Numbered from the stretch's first letter, positions 25,224 to 33,988 are shown. The stretch: DNA of 64,000 nucleotides from Achromobacter sp. Root83 (GCF_001428845.1 NZ_LMIU01000001.1:434984-498983); one strand, 5' to 3'. A program made the numbers and translations. Notes: generated by a model from the letters alone, not told the origin.

Positions 25224-26378
25224 ATGTCCCGCATTCTTGCCCGCTACGCCTGCGCCGTCGCGCTGGCCGTTCCCGTCCTGTCCGCCCAAGCCGAAATCGT
25301 GATCGGCGTGGACGTGTCCACGACGGGTCCCGCAGCCGCCATCGGCATCCAGACCAATAATGCGATCCGCCTGTGGCCGAACACGCTGGGCGGCGAGCCC
25401 GCGCGTTACGTGGTTCTGGATGACGGCACGGATGTGAGCCGCGCGGTGAAGAACATGCGCAAACTGACCTCTGAAGACAAGGTCGATGCCATCGTGGGGC
25501 CCAACATCACCGCCGCCGCCTTGGCCGGGCTGGACGTGCTGGCCGAAACCAAGACCCCGATGATCGCCCTGGCGGCGTCCAGCGTCATTGTCGAGCCGCT
25601 GTCCGATCCCAAGCGCGCGTGGGCGTTCAAGATGCCGCAGAACGATTCGCTGATGGCCACCGTCCTGGTCGAGGACATGAAGAAAAAAGGCTTGAAGAAC
25701 GTGGCGTTCATCGGCTTTGCCGATTCGTACGGCGATAGCTGGTGGAAGGAGTTCTCGGCCGCGGCCGGGTCCGACTTGAAAATCGTGGCGCAGGAACGCT
25801 TTCAGCGCACCGACGCGTCGGTGGTGGGGCAGGTGCTGAAGGTCATCGCCGCCAAGCCGGACGCTGTGCTGGTGGCCGGCTCTGGCACGCCTGCCGCCTT
25901 GCCGCAGAAGACGCTTTTGGAGCGCGGCTATACCGGCGCCATCTACCAGACCCATGGCATCGGCACGCTGGAGTTTCTGCAAGTGGGCGGCAAGGACGTG
26001 GAAGGGACCTTGTTCCCCACCGGCCCTGGCGTGGTGGCGCGTGAATTGCCTGATTCCAATCCGGTCAAGAAGGTCGCCGTGGAATTTGCCGACAAATACG
26101 AACATCAGTACGGCGCCAATACCCTGACGCAGTTCGCCGGGGACGCCTATGGCGCCTGGATGCTGCTGGATTCGGCCGTGGCGCGGGCGTTGAAGACGGG
26201 CGCCAAGCCGGGCACGCCGGAGTTCCGCCTGGCGCTGCGCGATGCGCTGGAGAACACGCGCGACCTGATCGTGCCCAACGGCGTGCTGAATATCTCGAAG
26301 GACAATCACCAGGGATTCGACGAGCGGGCCCGGGTGATGGGCACCGTCAAGAATGGGCGGTTTTCCTATGCCCAGTGA
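25224..26378 (+). CDS. Orphan ABC transporter periplasmic binding protein (branched-chain amino acid type)
   Basis: Secreted binding protein of 384 residues with a signal peptide (MSRILARYACAVALAVPVLSAQA) cleaved near residue 23. The mature protein begins EIVIGVDVSTTGPAAAIGIQ, the Peripla_BP_6/LivK-like opening. The segments VGPNITAAAL and AFIGFADSYGDSWW fit the same fold. No permease or ATPase genes are next to it, so it either shares another Liv-type transporter or has its partners elsewhere. The substrate is unknown. It ends before a strong terminator. Confidence 0.85.
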   Translation: MSRILARYACAVALAVPVLSAQAEIVIGVDVSTTGPAAAIGIQTNNAIRLWPNTLGGEPARYVVLDDGTDVSRAVKNMRKLTSEDKVDAIVGPNITAAALAGLDVLAETKTPMIALAASSVIVEPLSDPKRAWAFKMPQNDSLMATVLVEDMKKKGLKNVAFIGFADSYGDSWWKEFSAAAGSDLKIVAQERFQRTDASVVGQVLKVIAAKPDAVLVAGSGTPAALPQKTLLERGYTGAIYQTHGIGTLEFLQVGGKDVEGTLFPTGPGVVARELPDSNPVKKVAVEFADKYEHQYGANTLTQFAGDAYGAWMLLDSAVARALKTGAKPGTPEFRLALRDALENTRDLIVPNGVLNISKDNHQGFDERARVMGTVKNGRFSYAQ

Positions 26379-26440
26379 TGGCAGTCGAACCCAGATGCGT
26401 TTTGTAACGTGTCTTAACGCTTCATAGGGCAACGGATCCC

Positions 26441-26465
26441 AAAAGCAGGCTTAGGCCTGCTTTTT
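26441..26465. terminator. Intrinsic terminator after the orphan binding protein gene
   Basis: GCAGGC-TTAG-GCCTGC (26445-26460) is flanked by four As upstream and five Ts downstream, giving a stem extended by A-T pairs. Confidence 0.88.
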
Positions 26466-26555
26466 CATGCCTATATCATTCGTGGTGAAATCATTTAATA
26501 GCGTATTATTTTTAGTGAAGCCATGCACCTAGAAATAAATACGGGAGAAAAATTC

Positions 26556-27470
26556 ATGACCTTGCTTCGATCGAGCCGACTGCTGCTGGCGTTGAGCCTG
26601 GGCATCCTGGCCGCCTGCTCCGATTCGGGCGCCGACAAGCCGGCGCCGGTGGCGGGCGGGGCGCCGGCCGCCACCGGCAGCACCCTGGAAGCGGCCAAGG
26701 CCGCCGGCAAGATACGCGTCGGCTACGCGAATGAAGCGCCGTTCGCCTATATGGACAGCAAGGAAGCCAAGGTGACGGGCGAATCCGTGGAGATCGCCCG
26801 CGTCGTGCTCAAGCGCATGGGTATCAATGAGGTGGAAGGCGTGCTGACCGAGTTCGGTTCGCTGATCCCCGGCCTGGCCGCGAAGCGTTTCGACATCATT
26901 GCCGCCGGCATGTATGTCACGCCGGAACGCTGCCAGCAGGTGGCTTTCTCGGACCCGACCTATGGCGTGGGCGAGGCCTTCCTGGTCAAACAAGGCAATC
27001 CGAAAAAGCTGCATGGCTATGAAGACGTGGCCAAGAATCCCGACGCCAAGCTGGGTGTGGTGGTGGGCGCCATCCAGGGCGACTATGCCGAAAAAGTGAA
27101 GATCCCTTCCGGCCAGGTCGTGGTGTTTCCGGACGCCGTCAGCGCCTTGTCCGGCGTGCAGGCCGGACGCGCCGACGCCTATGCCGCCACCGCGCTCACC
27201 ATCAACGACCTGATGGGCAAGACGCAAGAGGGCAGCGGCCTGGAGAAGGCCGAGCCCTTCGCGGATCCGCTGATCGACGGCAAGGGCGTGCGCGGCTACG
27301 GCGCCTATGCGTTCCGGACCGACGACAGGGCCTTCGCCGACGCCTTCAATGCGGAGCTGGCCAAGTTCATCGGCACCGACGAACACAAGAAGCTCGTGGA
27401 ACCCTTTGGCTTCACCGAGCAGGAGCTGCCCAAGGGCGCGACCGCGGCCAAGCTCTGCGCCGGACAGTAA
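26556..27470 (+). CDS. ehuB: Polar amino acid / ectoine-type ABC transporter binding lipoprotein (EhuB-like)
   Basis: Solute-binding lipoprotein of 304 residues with a LAAC lipobox and lipid Cys at residue 21. After a Pro/Ala-rich linker comes GKIRVGYANEAPFAYMD, the typical opening of family 3 (SBP_bac_3) proteins. TEFGSLIPGLAAKRFDIIAAGMYVTPERC continues in that style (seen in parts: LIPGLAAKRFDII, GMYVTPERC). The following order permease-permease-ATPase and the sequence style match EhuBCDA ectoine/hydroxyectoine importers, but no ectoine catabolic gene is nearby, so a related polar solute cannot be excluded. ATG 26556 is chosen over 26523 because GGGAGAAA precedes it and a clean lipoprotein signal results. 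Confidence 0.8.
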   Translation: MTLLRSSRLLLALSLGILAACSDSGADKPAPVAGGAPAATGSTLEAAKAAGKIRVGYANEAPFAYMDSKEAKVTGESVEIARVVLKRMGINEVEGVLTEFGSLIPGLAAKRFDIIAAGMYVTPERCQQVAFSDPTYGVGEAFLVKQGNPKKLHGYEDVAKNPDAKLGVVVGAIQGDYAEKVKIPSGQVVVFPDAVSALSGVQAGRADAYAATALTINDLMGKTQEGSGLEKAEPFADPLIDGKGVRGYGAYAFRTDDRAFADAFNAELAKFIGTDEHKKLVEPFGFTEQELPKGATAAKLCAGQ

Positions 27471-27479
27471 GGGGCGCCG

Positions 27480-28133
27480 ATGCAGTTGATTTCAGAGCAT
27501 ATCGCGGAGCTCGTCCCGCCCCTGCTCGAGGGGCTGGCCGTCACGCTTCAAATCATGGCGGGGGCGGTGGTGCTGGCAGTGCCATTGGCGCTGGCGTCCG
27601 GCATCGGCCGCCTGTCGGTCTTGCGGCCGGTGCGGTGGCTGGCATCGGTCTATGTCGAGGTCTTTCGGGGCACGTCGGCGCTGGTGCAGCTTTTCTGGTT
27701 CTACTTCGTGTTGCCCTTGTTCGGCGTGCAACTGCCGGCCATGCTGGTGGGTATCGTCGTGCTGGCGCTGAACGCCGGCGCGTATGGCGCGGAAGTGGTG
27801 CGTGGCGCCATCCGCGCGGTGCCGCCCGGCCAGCGCGAGGCGGGCGTGGCGCTGAACCTGTCACGCGGGCAGATCATGCGCCGCATCGTGTTGCCGCAGG
27901 CGGTGCCGGCCATGCTGCCGCCCGCCGGCAACCTGCTGATCGAACTGCTCAAGAACACGGCGCTGGTGTCGCTGATCACCATCACTGACCTGACGTTCCG
28001 CGGCCAGCTATTGCGCAGCGAAACCCTGCGCACCACCGAGATCTTCACCCTGATGCTGCTGATGTACTTCGCGGTGGCCTTGCTGATCACGGCAGGCGTG
28101 CGCCTGCTCGAGCGGAGGGTCCGAGTCCGATGA
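27480..28133 (+). CDS. ehuC: Amino acid/ectoine-type ABC transporter permease (EhuC-like)
   Basis: Inner-membrane permease of 217 residues with about five helices. The EAA loop reads REAGVALNLSRGQIMRRIVLPQAVP (seen as GQREAGVALNLSRG plus RRIVLPQA, about residues 119-143), which contacts the ATPase. The segment VEVFRGTSALVQLFW fits the HisM/GlnP family. It starts 9 bases after the binding-protein stop and overlaps the second permease by four bases (ATGA). Confidence 0.87.
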   Translation: MQLISEHIAELVPPLLEGLAVTLQIMAGAVVLAVPLALASGIGRLSVLRPVRWLASVYVEVFRGTSALVQLFWFYFVLPLFGVQLPAMLVGIVVLALNAGAYGAEVVRGAIRAVPPGQREAGVALNLSRGQIMRRIVLPQAVPAMLPPAGNLLIELLKNTALVSLITITDLTFRGQLLRSETLRTTEIFTLMLLMYFAVALLITAGVRLLERRVRVR

Positions 28134-28801
28134 CACCGATTTTCGACTGGTCCTTCGCGCTGGAAATCCTGCCCACGCTGGGTTCGGCGCTGGTCATCAC
28201 GATCCAGGCCACGCTGCTGGGGATGCTGGTGGCGGTCACGCTGGGCCTGGTGCTTGCGATGCTGCGCCGTTCCCGCCTGCGCATCGTGTCCTTGCCCACG
28301 GCGTTCGTGATCGAATTCGTGCGCAGCACGCCGCTGCTGGTGCAGATGTACTTCCTGTTCTACGTGCTGCCCTTGACGGGGGCGCAGATGTCCCCGCTCA
28401 CGACCGGCATCGTGGCGCTTGGCCTGCATTACGCCACCTATTGCGCCGAGGTATATCGGGCCGGCATCGAAGCCGTGCCGCGTGGGCAATGGGAAGCCGC
28501 CACGGCCTTGAACATGTCGCGCTGGCGCACAACTATTGGCGTGGTGCTGCCGCAAGCGATCCCGCCCGTGGTGCCGGCGCTGGGCAACTATCTGGTGGCG
28601 ATGTTCAAGGACACGCCACTGCTGTCGGCGATCACCGTGGTGGAACTGCTGCAGCAAAGCAAGATGATCGGATCCTCGACGTTCCGGTACACCGAACCCC
28701 TGACCCTGGTGGGCGTGCTGTTCCTGGCGCTCAGCCTGGTGGCGGCGTGGGGCGTGCGCGGCCTGGAGGCCCGCCTGCAACGATATGGAGGAAAGCGATG
28801 A
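28130..28801 (+). CDS. ehuD: Amino acid/ectoine-type ABC transporter permease (EhuD-like)
   Basis: Second permease of the set, 223 residues, about five helices. The EAA loop is GQWEAATALNMSRWRTTIGV followed by VLPQAIPPVVPALGN. The segment IEFVRSTPLLVQMYFLFY is typical of polar amino acid permeases. ATG 28130 overlaps the ehuC stop, and its own stop overlaps the ATPase start. It probably forms a heterodimeric channel with EhuC. Confidence 0.87.
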   Translation: MTPIFDWSFALEILPTLGSALVITIQATLLGMLVAVTLGLVLAMLRRSRLRIVSLPTAFVIEFVRSTPLLVQMYFLFYVLPLTGAQMSPLTTGIVALGLHYATYCAEVYRAGIEAVPRGQWEAATALNMSRWRTTIGVVLPQAIPPVVPALGNYLVAMFKDTPLLSAITVVELLQQSKMIGSSTFRYTEPLTLVGVLFLALSLVAAWGVRGLEARLQRYGGKR

Positions 28802-29568
28802 GCGCCAGCGTAAACATCAAGAATCTGCACAAGCGCTACGGAGAGCTGGAGGTGCTGCGCGGCATCAACCTGGAAATTCCGGCCGGGCAGACCGTGGCCG
28901 TGATCGGCCCATCGGGTTCGGGCAAGTCCACCTTGCTGCGCGTGCTGATGACGCTGGACCGGCCCAGCAGCGGCGACATCGAGATCGACGGGCAATCGAT
29001 GTGGACGGATGCGAGCGGACGCCCGGCGGGCGCCAATTCCGAACACCTGCGCAAGGTGCGCGGCAAGATCGGCATGGTCTTCCAGCACTTCAACCTGTTC
29101 CCGCACATGACGGCGTTGGGCAACGCCATGGAAGCGCCGCTGCATGTGCTGGGCATGTCCCGCGATCAGGCGCGCGAGCGCGCCGTGGAGTATCTGGACA
29201 TGGTCGGGCTGGGCGACAAGCTGGATGTCTATCCCGGACAGTTGTCGGGGGGGCAGAAGCAGCGCGTGGGGATCGCGCGCGCGCTGGCGATGTGCCCGGA
29301 GATCATGCTGTTCGACGAAGTGACGTCCGCGCTGGATCCGGAGCTGGTGGGTGGCATCCTGCAGATTCTGCGGGACCTGTCGGCCCGCCGCAGCATGACG
29401 ATGATCATCGTCACCCATCAAATGAAATTCGCGGAACGCAGTTCGGACCGCACGTTGTTCTTCGATCAAGGCAATATCGTCGAAGACGCGGAATCCCCGG
29501 TGCTGTTCAGCCAACCCAAAGAGGCGCGTACGCGCCAGTTCCTGGACTCGGTGATCGAAGGGCAATAG
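28798..29568 (+). CDS. ehuA: Amino acid/ectoine-type ABC transporter ATPase (EhuA-like)
   Basis: ATPase of 256 residues. Walker A is GPSGSGKST (about 38-46), signature LSGGQKQRVGIARAL (about 150), Walker B IMLFDEVTSALDPE. The H-loop is VTHQ. The start is fixed at ATG 28798 by overlap with the ehuD stop and by GGAGGAAAG upstream; the open frame continues further back but is a shadow of ehuD. It closes the four-gene importer operon. The Glu-rich Walker B with TSALDPE is typical of HisP/GlnQ-type ATPases. Confidence 0.9.
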   Translation: MSASVNIKNLHKRYGELEVLRGINLEIPAGQTVAVIGPSGSGKSTLLRVLMTLDRPSSGDIEIDGQSMWTDASGRPAGANSEHLRKVRGKIGMVFQHFNLFPHMTALGNAMEAPLHVLGMSRDQARERAVEYLDMVGLGDKLDVYPGQLSGGQKQRVGIARALAMCPEIMLFDEVTSALDPELVGGILQILRDLSARRSMTMIIVTHQMKFAERSSDRTLFFDQGNIVEDAESPVLFSQPKEARTRQFLDSVIEGQ

Positions 29569-29686
29569 GCGGTGTGCGGTTCAGCGCCTGTCCGGCCGGG
29601 CTTAACCCTGCCGGGGGCGCTGGGATTGCTGGCCTTTCGTTTCGCGGGCGCTATGCTGTGGCGTCCAACGCCCCGGAGTTCCCCGC

Positions 29687-30799
29687 ATGAGTCATCTGTT
29701 CAGCCCCACGTCAATCGGCAACCTGCCACTGGCCAATCGCATCGTGATTGCGCCTATGTGCGAGTACTCGGCGGAGGAAGGCCGCGCGACCGACTGGCAC
29801 ATGATCCATCTGGGGCACCTGGCGCTGTCGGGCGCCGCGCTGTTGTTCACGGAGGCCACCGCGGTGGAGCCCGATGGCCGCATCTCACCGGGAGATCTCG
29901 GCCTGTGGTCGGATGAAACCGAAGCGGCGCTGGGCCGGGTGGTGGCGGCAGTGCGCCGGTATTCGCCCATCAAGCTGGGCATCCAGCTAGGCCACGCCGG
30001 CCGCAAGGCATCCAGCGACGCCCCCTGGAATGGCGGCCAACTGGTACCGGCCAGCGAAGGCGGCTGGCAGGGCTGGGCGCCGTCGGCCGTGCCGCACAAC
30101 GCGCACGAGCCCGCGCCTCATGCGCTGGACGGCGCGGGCCTTGCGCGCGTGCGCGATGCCTTCGTCGACAGCGCTCGGCGTGCCCTGCGTCTGGGCTTCG
30201 ACGCCATCGAACTGCACGCCGCGCACGGCTATCTGCTGCACCAGTTCCTGTCGCCGCTGTCGAACCTGCGCGAAGACGCCTATGGCGGTTCGCTGGAAAA
30301 CCGCATGCGTTTCCCGCTGGAAGTGTTCCAGGCCTTGCGTGAAATCACGCCGCCGTCCGTGGCGCTGGGCGTGCGCGTATCCGCTACCGATTGGGTCGAC
30401 GGCGGTTGGGACGTAGCGCAGACGCTGGCGTTCGCGCAGGCGCTGAAGGACCGCGGCTGCGAGTTCATCGACGTGTCCAGCGGCGGCGTTTCGTCGCAGC
30501 AGAAGATACCAGTGGGACCGAACTACCAGGTGCCGTTCGCCGACGAGATCAAGCGCAAGATCGGCATGCCCACCATCGCGGTGGGCCTGATCACCGAGGC
30601 GCAGCAGGCCGAGGACATCGTTGCGCAAGGCCAGGCCGACATGATCGCGCTCGCGCGAGGCATGCTTTACGACCCGCGCTGGCCCTGGCACGCCGCCGCC
30701 CAACTGGGCGGCCAGGTCGATGCGCCGCGCCAGTACTGGCGCTCGCAGCCGCGCGAACTGAAGGCCTTGTTCGGTGAGACGCGCTTCGGCCAGCGTTAG
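29687..30799 (+). CDS. Old Yellow Enzyme, NADH:flavin oxidoreductase (XenA/YqjM type)
   Basis: FMN-dependent ene-reductase of 370 residues that reduces activated C=C bonds of enals, enones or nitro compounds with NAD(P)H. Cys25 in APMCEYSA is the redox-tuning Cys of the thermophilic-like (YqjM/XenA) class. The substrate-binding pair H177/H180 is in IELHAAHGYLLHQF. GGSLENRMRF and ALARGMLYDPRWPW are FMN-binding and C-terminal family hallmarks. It lies 118 bases behind the ABC transporter operon and has its own terminator. A detoxification role is likely, and no specific substrate can be named. Confidence 0.92.
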   Translation: MSHLFSPTSIGNLPLANRIVIAPMCEYSAEEGRATDWHMIHLGHLALSGAALLFTEATAVEPDGRISPGDLGLWSDETEAALGRVVAAVRRYSPIKLGIQLGHAGRKASSDAPWNGGQLVPASEGGWQGWAPSAVPHNAHEPAPHALDGAGLARVRDAFVDSARRALRLGFDAIELHAAHGYLLHQFLSPLSNLREDAYGGSLENRMRFPLEVFQALREITPPSVALGVRVSATDWVDGGWDVAQTLAFAQALKDRGCEFIDVSSGGVSSQQKIPVGPNYQVPFADEIKRKIGMPTIAVGLITEAQQAEDIVAQGQADMIALARGMLYDPRWPWHAAAQLGGQVDAPRQYWRSQPRELKALFGETRFGQR

Positions 30800-30825
30800 T
30801 CCGGCCGGGCTTTCGCCAAAGCAAG

Positions 30826-30851
30826 AAAAACGCCGCTACAGCGGCGTTTTT
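30826..30851. terminator. Bidirectional terminator between the convergent OYE and dUTPase genes
   Basis: A perfect 11-bp stem including the A/T flanks (AAAAACGCCGC, loop TACA, GCGGCGTTTTT) serves both strands. Confidence 0.9.
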
Positions 30852-30872
30852 CCTTGGCGGGCCGCGCGGCGT

Positions 30873-31541
30873 TTACAGGCGCGAGTAAGCCAGCTCCAGT
30901 TCGCGATGCAGGACGTCGGCGAAGTCCGCGCTGGCGGGATCCTGCTGCGACAGCAGGCGGGCCAGCACCACGTTGTCTTCTTCGCCGTTCCAGATCTTGA
31001 TGTAGGTGCCTTCCTTGTAGCCGTGCTGCTGGCGGAAGATATTGAGCACGTTCTTCGAAACGTATTGCGTGTAGGCGTCGTTCCAGCTCATTTCGCAGGC
31101 GGTCATGGTCTGTTCCAGCACCTTGAAGCTGGCGCGTCCGCACACTGCCAATCCGCCGATCAGTTCCAGCAGTTCGGGCACGTTCAAGGCGTCCAGCGCA
31201 TACGCGGCGCCGTCCAGCGTGACCGTGGGGGGCGAGGCCAGGTCGGCCACCAGCGCGCGGGAGGCGGCGTCGACGTTGCCGCCGGCCTGAACGATCGTGT
31301 GCGACAGGTAGAAATGCAGGATGTCCACCAGTTCCATCTGCACCTGGGGCAGATCGATGGTCTGCTTCTTCCACCACTTCCAGCCGTAGTGCTCCAGCGC
31401 TTCGGCGGATTCGACGAAGGCGGCGCGCAGGAAGCGGGCTCCGCCATTGACCCAGTCCGGATTGATCATGCTGTTCAAGTGGCCCTGCAGCTTCAGCATC
31501 GTGGCCGCCTGGGCCTGGTTCAATCCGACTACGTTATTCAC
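30873..31541 (-). CDS. All-alpha dimeric dUTP diphosphatase (dUTPase_2 family)
   Basis: Enzyme of 222 residues that hydrolyses dUTP to dUMP, keeping uracil out of DNA. It belongs to the all-helical MazG-like superfamily, not the common trimeric dUTPases. The metal-binding motif is QMELVDILHF (about 67-76), and the nucleotide-binding C-terminal half has KNVLNIFRQQHGYKEGTY and KIWNGEEDN (about 163-191). The start is GTG 31541, preceded by CGGAG. It ends at a bidirectional terminator. This enzyme type is known from trypanosomatids, Campylobacter and some proteobacteria. The trimeric dut gene that often sits beside coaBC is absent from that position here. Confidence 0.87.
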   Translation of the reverse strand: MNNVVGLNQAQAATMLKLQGHLNSMINPDWVNGGARFLRAAFVESAEALEHYGWKWWKKQTIDLPQVQMELVDILHFYLSHTIVQAGGNVDAASRALVADLASPPTVTLDGAAYALDALNVPELLELIGGLAVCGRASFKVLEQTMTACEMSWNDAYTQYVSKNVLNIFRQQHGYKEGTYIKIWNGEEDNVVLARLLSQQDPASADFADVLHRELELAYSRL

Positions 31542-31616
31542 TTTTACTCCGGGATTCGTGGGGGGCTTTGCGATTGCGGCGGAAATGTTAGCACCATTGG
31601 CCGCCCGGTCCGGGGC

Positions 31617-32141
31617 TCAACCGGCGTCCTTGCGATGGGACGAGGGCTTGAGCGGCGGGAGCTTTTCCAGGCGCGATCCGCGTGGATTGCGCGCGCTGCT
31701 GGCCGCCTTGAACAGCATGAACGCGAAGAACGCGAGGAAGATGGCGGGCATCAGCGCGTCCAGCTCGAATTCGGAGCGCCGCAGCGATTCGAAGGCGATG
31801 CGCACGGCGGCCCAGCCCGCCAGTATCCCGCCGACTGTCAGCACGATGCCGATCTTGCGCTGCCTGGCGCGCCGGGCCATCGAAACGGCGCCGACGTCTT
31901 CCTGGCCCGGTATGGCCACGCCAGGAGCGGGCCGCATGGGCGGCGGCGCGGTCTTGCCCCAGGGAGCGGTGGACAGCGGTTCGGACGAGGGTGCGGGGGC
32001 CGGCGCCGCGACGGGCACGGAAGGCTGGCGGGACGCTTCGCGCTGGCGGGAGACCTGGCCGGGCGTGACGCCGCCCGCGCGCGTCAGGTTTTCGATATAG
32101 CGCGCGAAATCGCCGTTCTTCGGCTCCGCATCTATGGCCAT
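31617..32141 (-). CDS. Membrane protein of unknown function
   Basis: I do not recognise the family. The product has 174 residues. A soluble N-terminal part (MAIDAEPKNGDFARYIENL) is followed by a long Pro/Ala/Ser-rich linker (about 35-85). Two hydrophobic helices come next (IGIVLTVGGILAGWAAVRIAF near 97-117; ALMPAIFLAFFAFMLFKAA near 130-148), then a basic tail. ATG 32141 has GGAGAG in front; the open frame runs back into the dedA gene. The 14-base gap to dedA suggests co-transcription. The DFARYIENLTRAGG segment looks like a short peptide-domain cap, but no function is offered. Confidence 0.72.
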   Translation of the reverse strand: MAIDAEPKNGDFARYIENLTRAGGVTPGQVSRQREASRQPSVPVAAPAPAPSSEPLSTAPWGKTAPPPMRPAPGVAIPGQEDVGAVSMARRARQRKIGIVLTVGGILAGWAAVRIAFESLRRSEFELDALMPAIFLAFFAFMLFKAASSARNPRGSRLEKLPPLKPSSHRKDAG

Positions 32142-32155
32142 GTTTCTCTCCGGGT

Positions 32156-32791
32156 TCAGTTGCCGCGGCGCCTCGCCGGCTGGCGCCGCTTGCGCATCAT
32201 GGCTAGCAGCAGCCCGCATCCTAGCAGCACCGAGAACCCCGCGCCGATCATCATGGCGATCTGTTGCGCGTTTTCCGCCGCGCCCAGGCTGCGCGCGGTG
32301 ACATAGCCCGGCGCCAGCATCAGCGGCAGCCAGAGAATCGCGGACGTGACATTCGCCAACTGGAAGCGCCCATGCGCCATGCCCATCACGCCCGCGACGG
32401 TCGGGATGGTGGAGCGGATCGGGCCCAGGAAGCGGCCGATCAGCACCGACGCGAATCCGTACCGGTAAAAGAACAGGCGGGCGCGGGCCACGCCGGTGCG
32501 CTGTTGCTTGAGGGGCCAGCGACGCAGCACGCCCGGGCCCGCCCAACGGCCCAGCCAGTAGGACAGGGCATCACCGACGATCGCGCCGGCGATACCCCAG
32601 GCAAGAATTCCCCAGGGGTCGAGCGTGCCCGCGCCGATCAGGCCGCCGGTCAGCAACATCAAGGCGGTGGCGGGAATGAACAAGCCCAGCAGCACCATGG
32701 ATTCGCCCAGGGTCAGCAGAAAAGTGATCGGGCCGGCCCACACCTGGTTGGCCTCGATGAACAGGCCGATCTGATCTATGTAGTGGTCCAT
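32156..32791 (-). CDS. DedA/VTT family membrane protein
   Basis: Inner-membrane protein of 211 residues in the DedA family, linked to lipid carrier flipping (undecaprenyl phosphate or phospholipid) and membrane-potential homeostasis. The family motif GRFLGPIRSTIPTVAG (about residues 119-134) is followed by MAHGRFQLANVTSAILW, with the re-entrant loop acidic residue (GES in TLGESMVLLG) near residue 30. ATG 32791 is preferred to an upstream TTG at 32800. It is the first gene of a two-gene operon with the unknown membrane protein. Confidence 0.88.
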   Translation of the reverse strand: MDHYIDQIGLFIEANQVWAGPITFLLTLGESMVLLGLFIPATALMLLTGGLIGAGTLDPWGILAWGIAGAIVGDALSYWLGRWAGPGVLRRWPLKQQRTGVARARLFFYRYGFASVLIGRFLGPIRSTIPTVAGVMGMAHGRFQLANVTSAILWLPLMLAPGYVTARSLGAAENAQQIAMMIGAGFSVLLGCGLLLAMMRKRRQPARRRGN

Positions 32792-32897
32792 GAATGACAA
32801 GTTGAAAATTAGCTGAATGCAATCGGGTATCTTAACGCCTGCGTGCGCGGCCTTGGGGTATATAGGCCGTGTGGTGGAAGCTTAACGTCGGGGAACT

Positions 32898-33938
32898 ATG
32901 GATTCGGTTACACAAGCAGTGCTGGGCGCGGGCATTCAGGGTGTCCTGCTGGGGCGGGTGCAGGGACGGCGGGCGCTCATCTACGGTGCCGCCCTGGCCA
33001 CCGTGCCCGATCTGGACGTCCTGATGAGCTACCCGGATCCCGTCTCGCTCATGACCTATCACCGCGGGTTTTCGCATTCGGTTTTCGTTCTGACCGGACT
33101 GGCGCTGCTGCTGGCGTGGCTGATACGCAAATACTGGCCGCAGGCGCCATATAGCGGGCGCAGGCTTTTCCTGACGCTGTGGCTGGTGCTGGTGACGCAT
33201 CCCATCCTGGACGCCCTGACGGTTTACGGCACGCAATTGTTCTGGCCGCTGCCAGCCATTCCGGAAAGCTGGGCGGCCGTCTTCATCATCGACCCGCTCT
33301 ATACCGTGCCACTGTTGCTGGGCGTGCTGTTCGCCACCGCCTTTGGGATGACGCGGACCGCGCGCCGCCTGCTGGCCGCGGCGCTGGTCTTCAGTACGGC
33401 CTATCTGGGCTTCGGCCTGGCGGCACGCGTGGTGGCCGAGCACCGCGTGCTCGAGGCCATGCGCGGGCAGGGCGTCGCCGTCGCCGAACTCAGGGCCGTG
33501 CCCATGCCGTTCAACACCCTGGTGTGGCGCGTGATCGCCAAGACGGCCGATGGCCATTATTACGAGTCGGTCAGCAGCCTGTTTGACCGGGATCAGCCGG
33601 AATGGCTGCGCCAGCCGCTGAACCTGGAGCTGGGGCAGGCCCTGGCGGGCGTGCCCTTGCATGAACGCCTGCGCTGGTTCACGGACGACTGGTTGCGCTA
33701 TGACGCCATCGGCGATGCGCTGATCGTGTCCGACCTGCGCATGGGCATGGCGGGGCACTACACCTTCCGTTTCAAGATGGCCGAACGCGCGGCGGATGGT
33801 TCGTGGAAGCCGGTCACGCCTTCCGTCTGGCCGAGCGACCGCGGGGGCTGGGCCGAGCTGAAGCTGGTGCTCGCCCGTATCCTCCACGCGCAGCCGCCGC
33901 TGCCGCTGGCCCAGTGGTCCGAAGGGTCGACGAAGTAG
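32898..33938 (+). CDS. Membrane-bound metal-dependent hydrolase family protein (YdjM/DUF457 type)
   Basis: Polytopic protein of 346 residues. The N-terminal half holds the family's conserved motifs: DSVTQAVLGAGIQG, PDLDVL (about 36-41), HRGFSHS (about 54-60) and THPILDALTVYGT (about 99-111). These His and Asp residues are thought to bind metal near the membrane face. Four or so helices precede a soluble C-terminal domain of about 150 residues. The E. coli relative YdjM belongs to the LexA regulon; no SOS box is seen here. The biochemical role is not established. It is divergent from dedA by 106 bases and ends at a strong terminator. Confidence 0.8.
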   Translation: MDSVTQAVLGAGIQGVLLGRVQGRRALIYGAALATVPDLDVLMSYPDPVSLMTYHRGFSHSVFVLTGLALLLAWLIRKYWPQAPYSGRRLFLTLWLVLVTHPILDALTVYGTQLFWPLPAIPESWAAVFIIDPLYTVPLLLGVLFATAFGMTRTARRLLAAALVFSTAYLGFGLAARVVAEHRVLEAMRGQGVAVAELRAVPMPFNTLVWRVIAKTADGHYYESVSSLFDRDQPEWLRQPLNLELGQALAGVPLHERLRWFTDDWLRYDAIGDALIVSDLRMGMAGHYTFRFKMAERAADGSWKPVTPSVWPSDRGGWAELKLVLARILHAQPPLPLAQWSEGSTK

Positions 33939-33960
33939 TCAGGCTTCTATCGGCATTCCC

Positions 33961-33988
33961 AAGGCCCCCGTGATCCGGGGGCCTTTTT
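33961..33988 (+). terminator. Intrinsic terminator after the YdjM-type gene
   Basis: A 10-bp stem AAGGCCCCCG / CGGGGGCCTT with loop TGATC is followed by a run of Ts (33984-33988). Confidence 0.9.
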
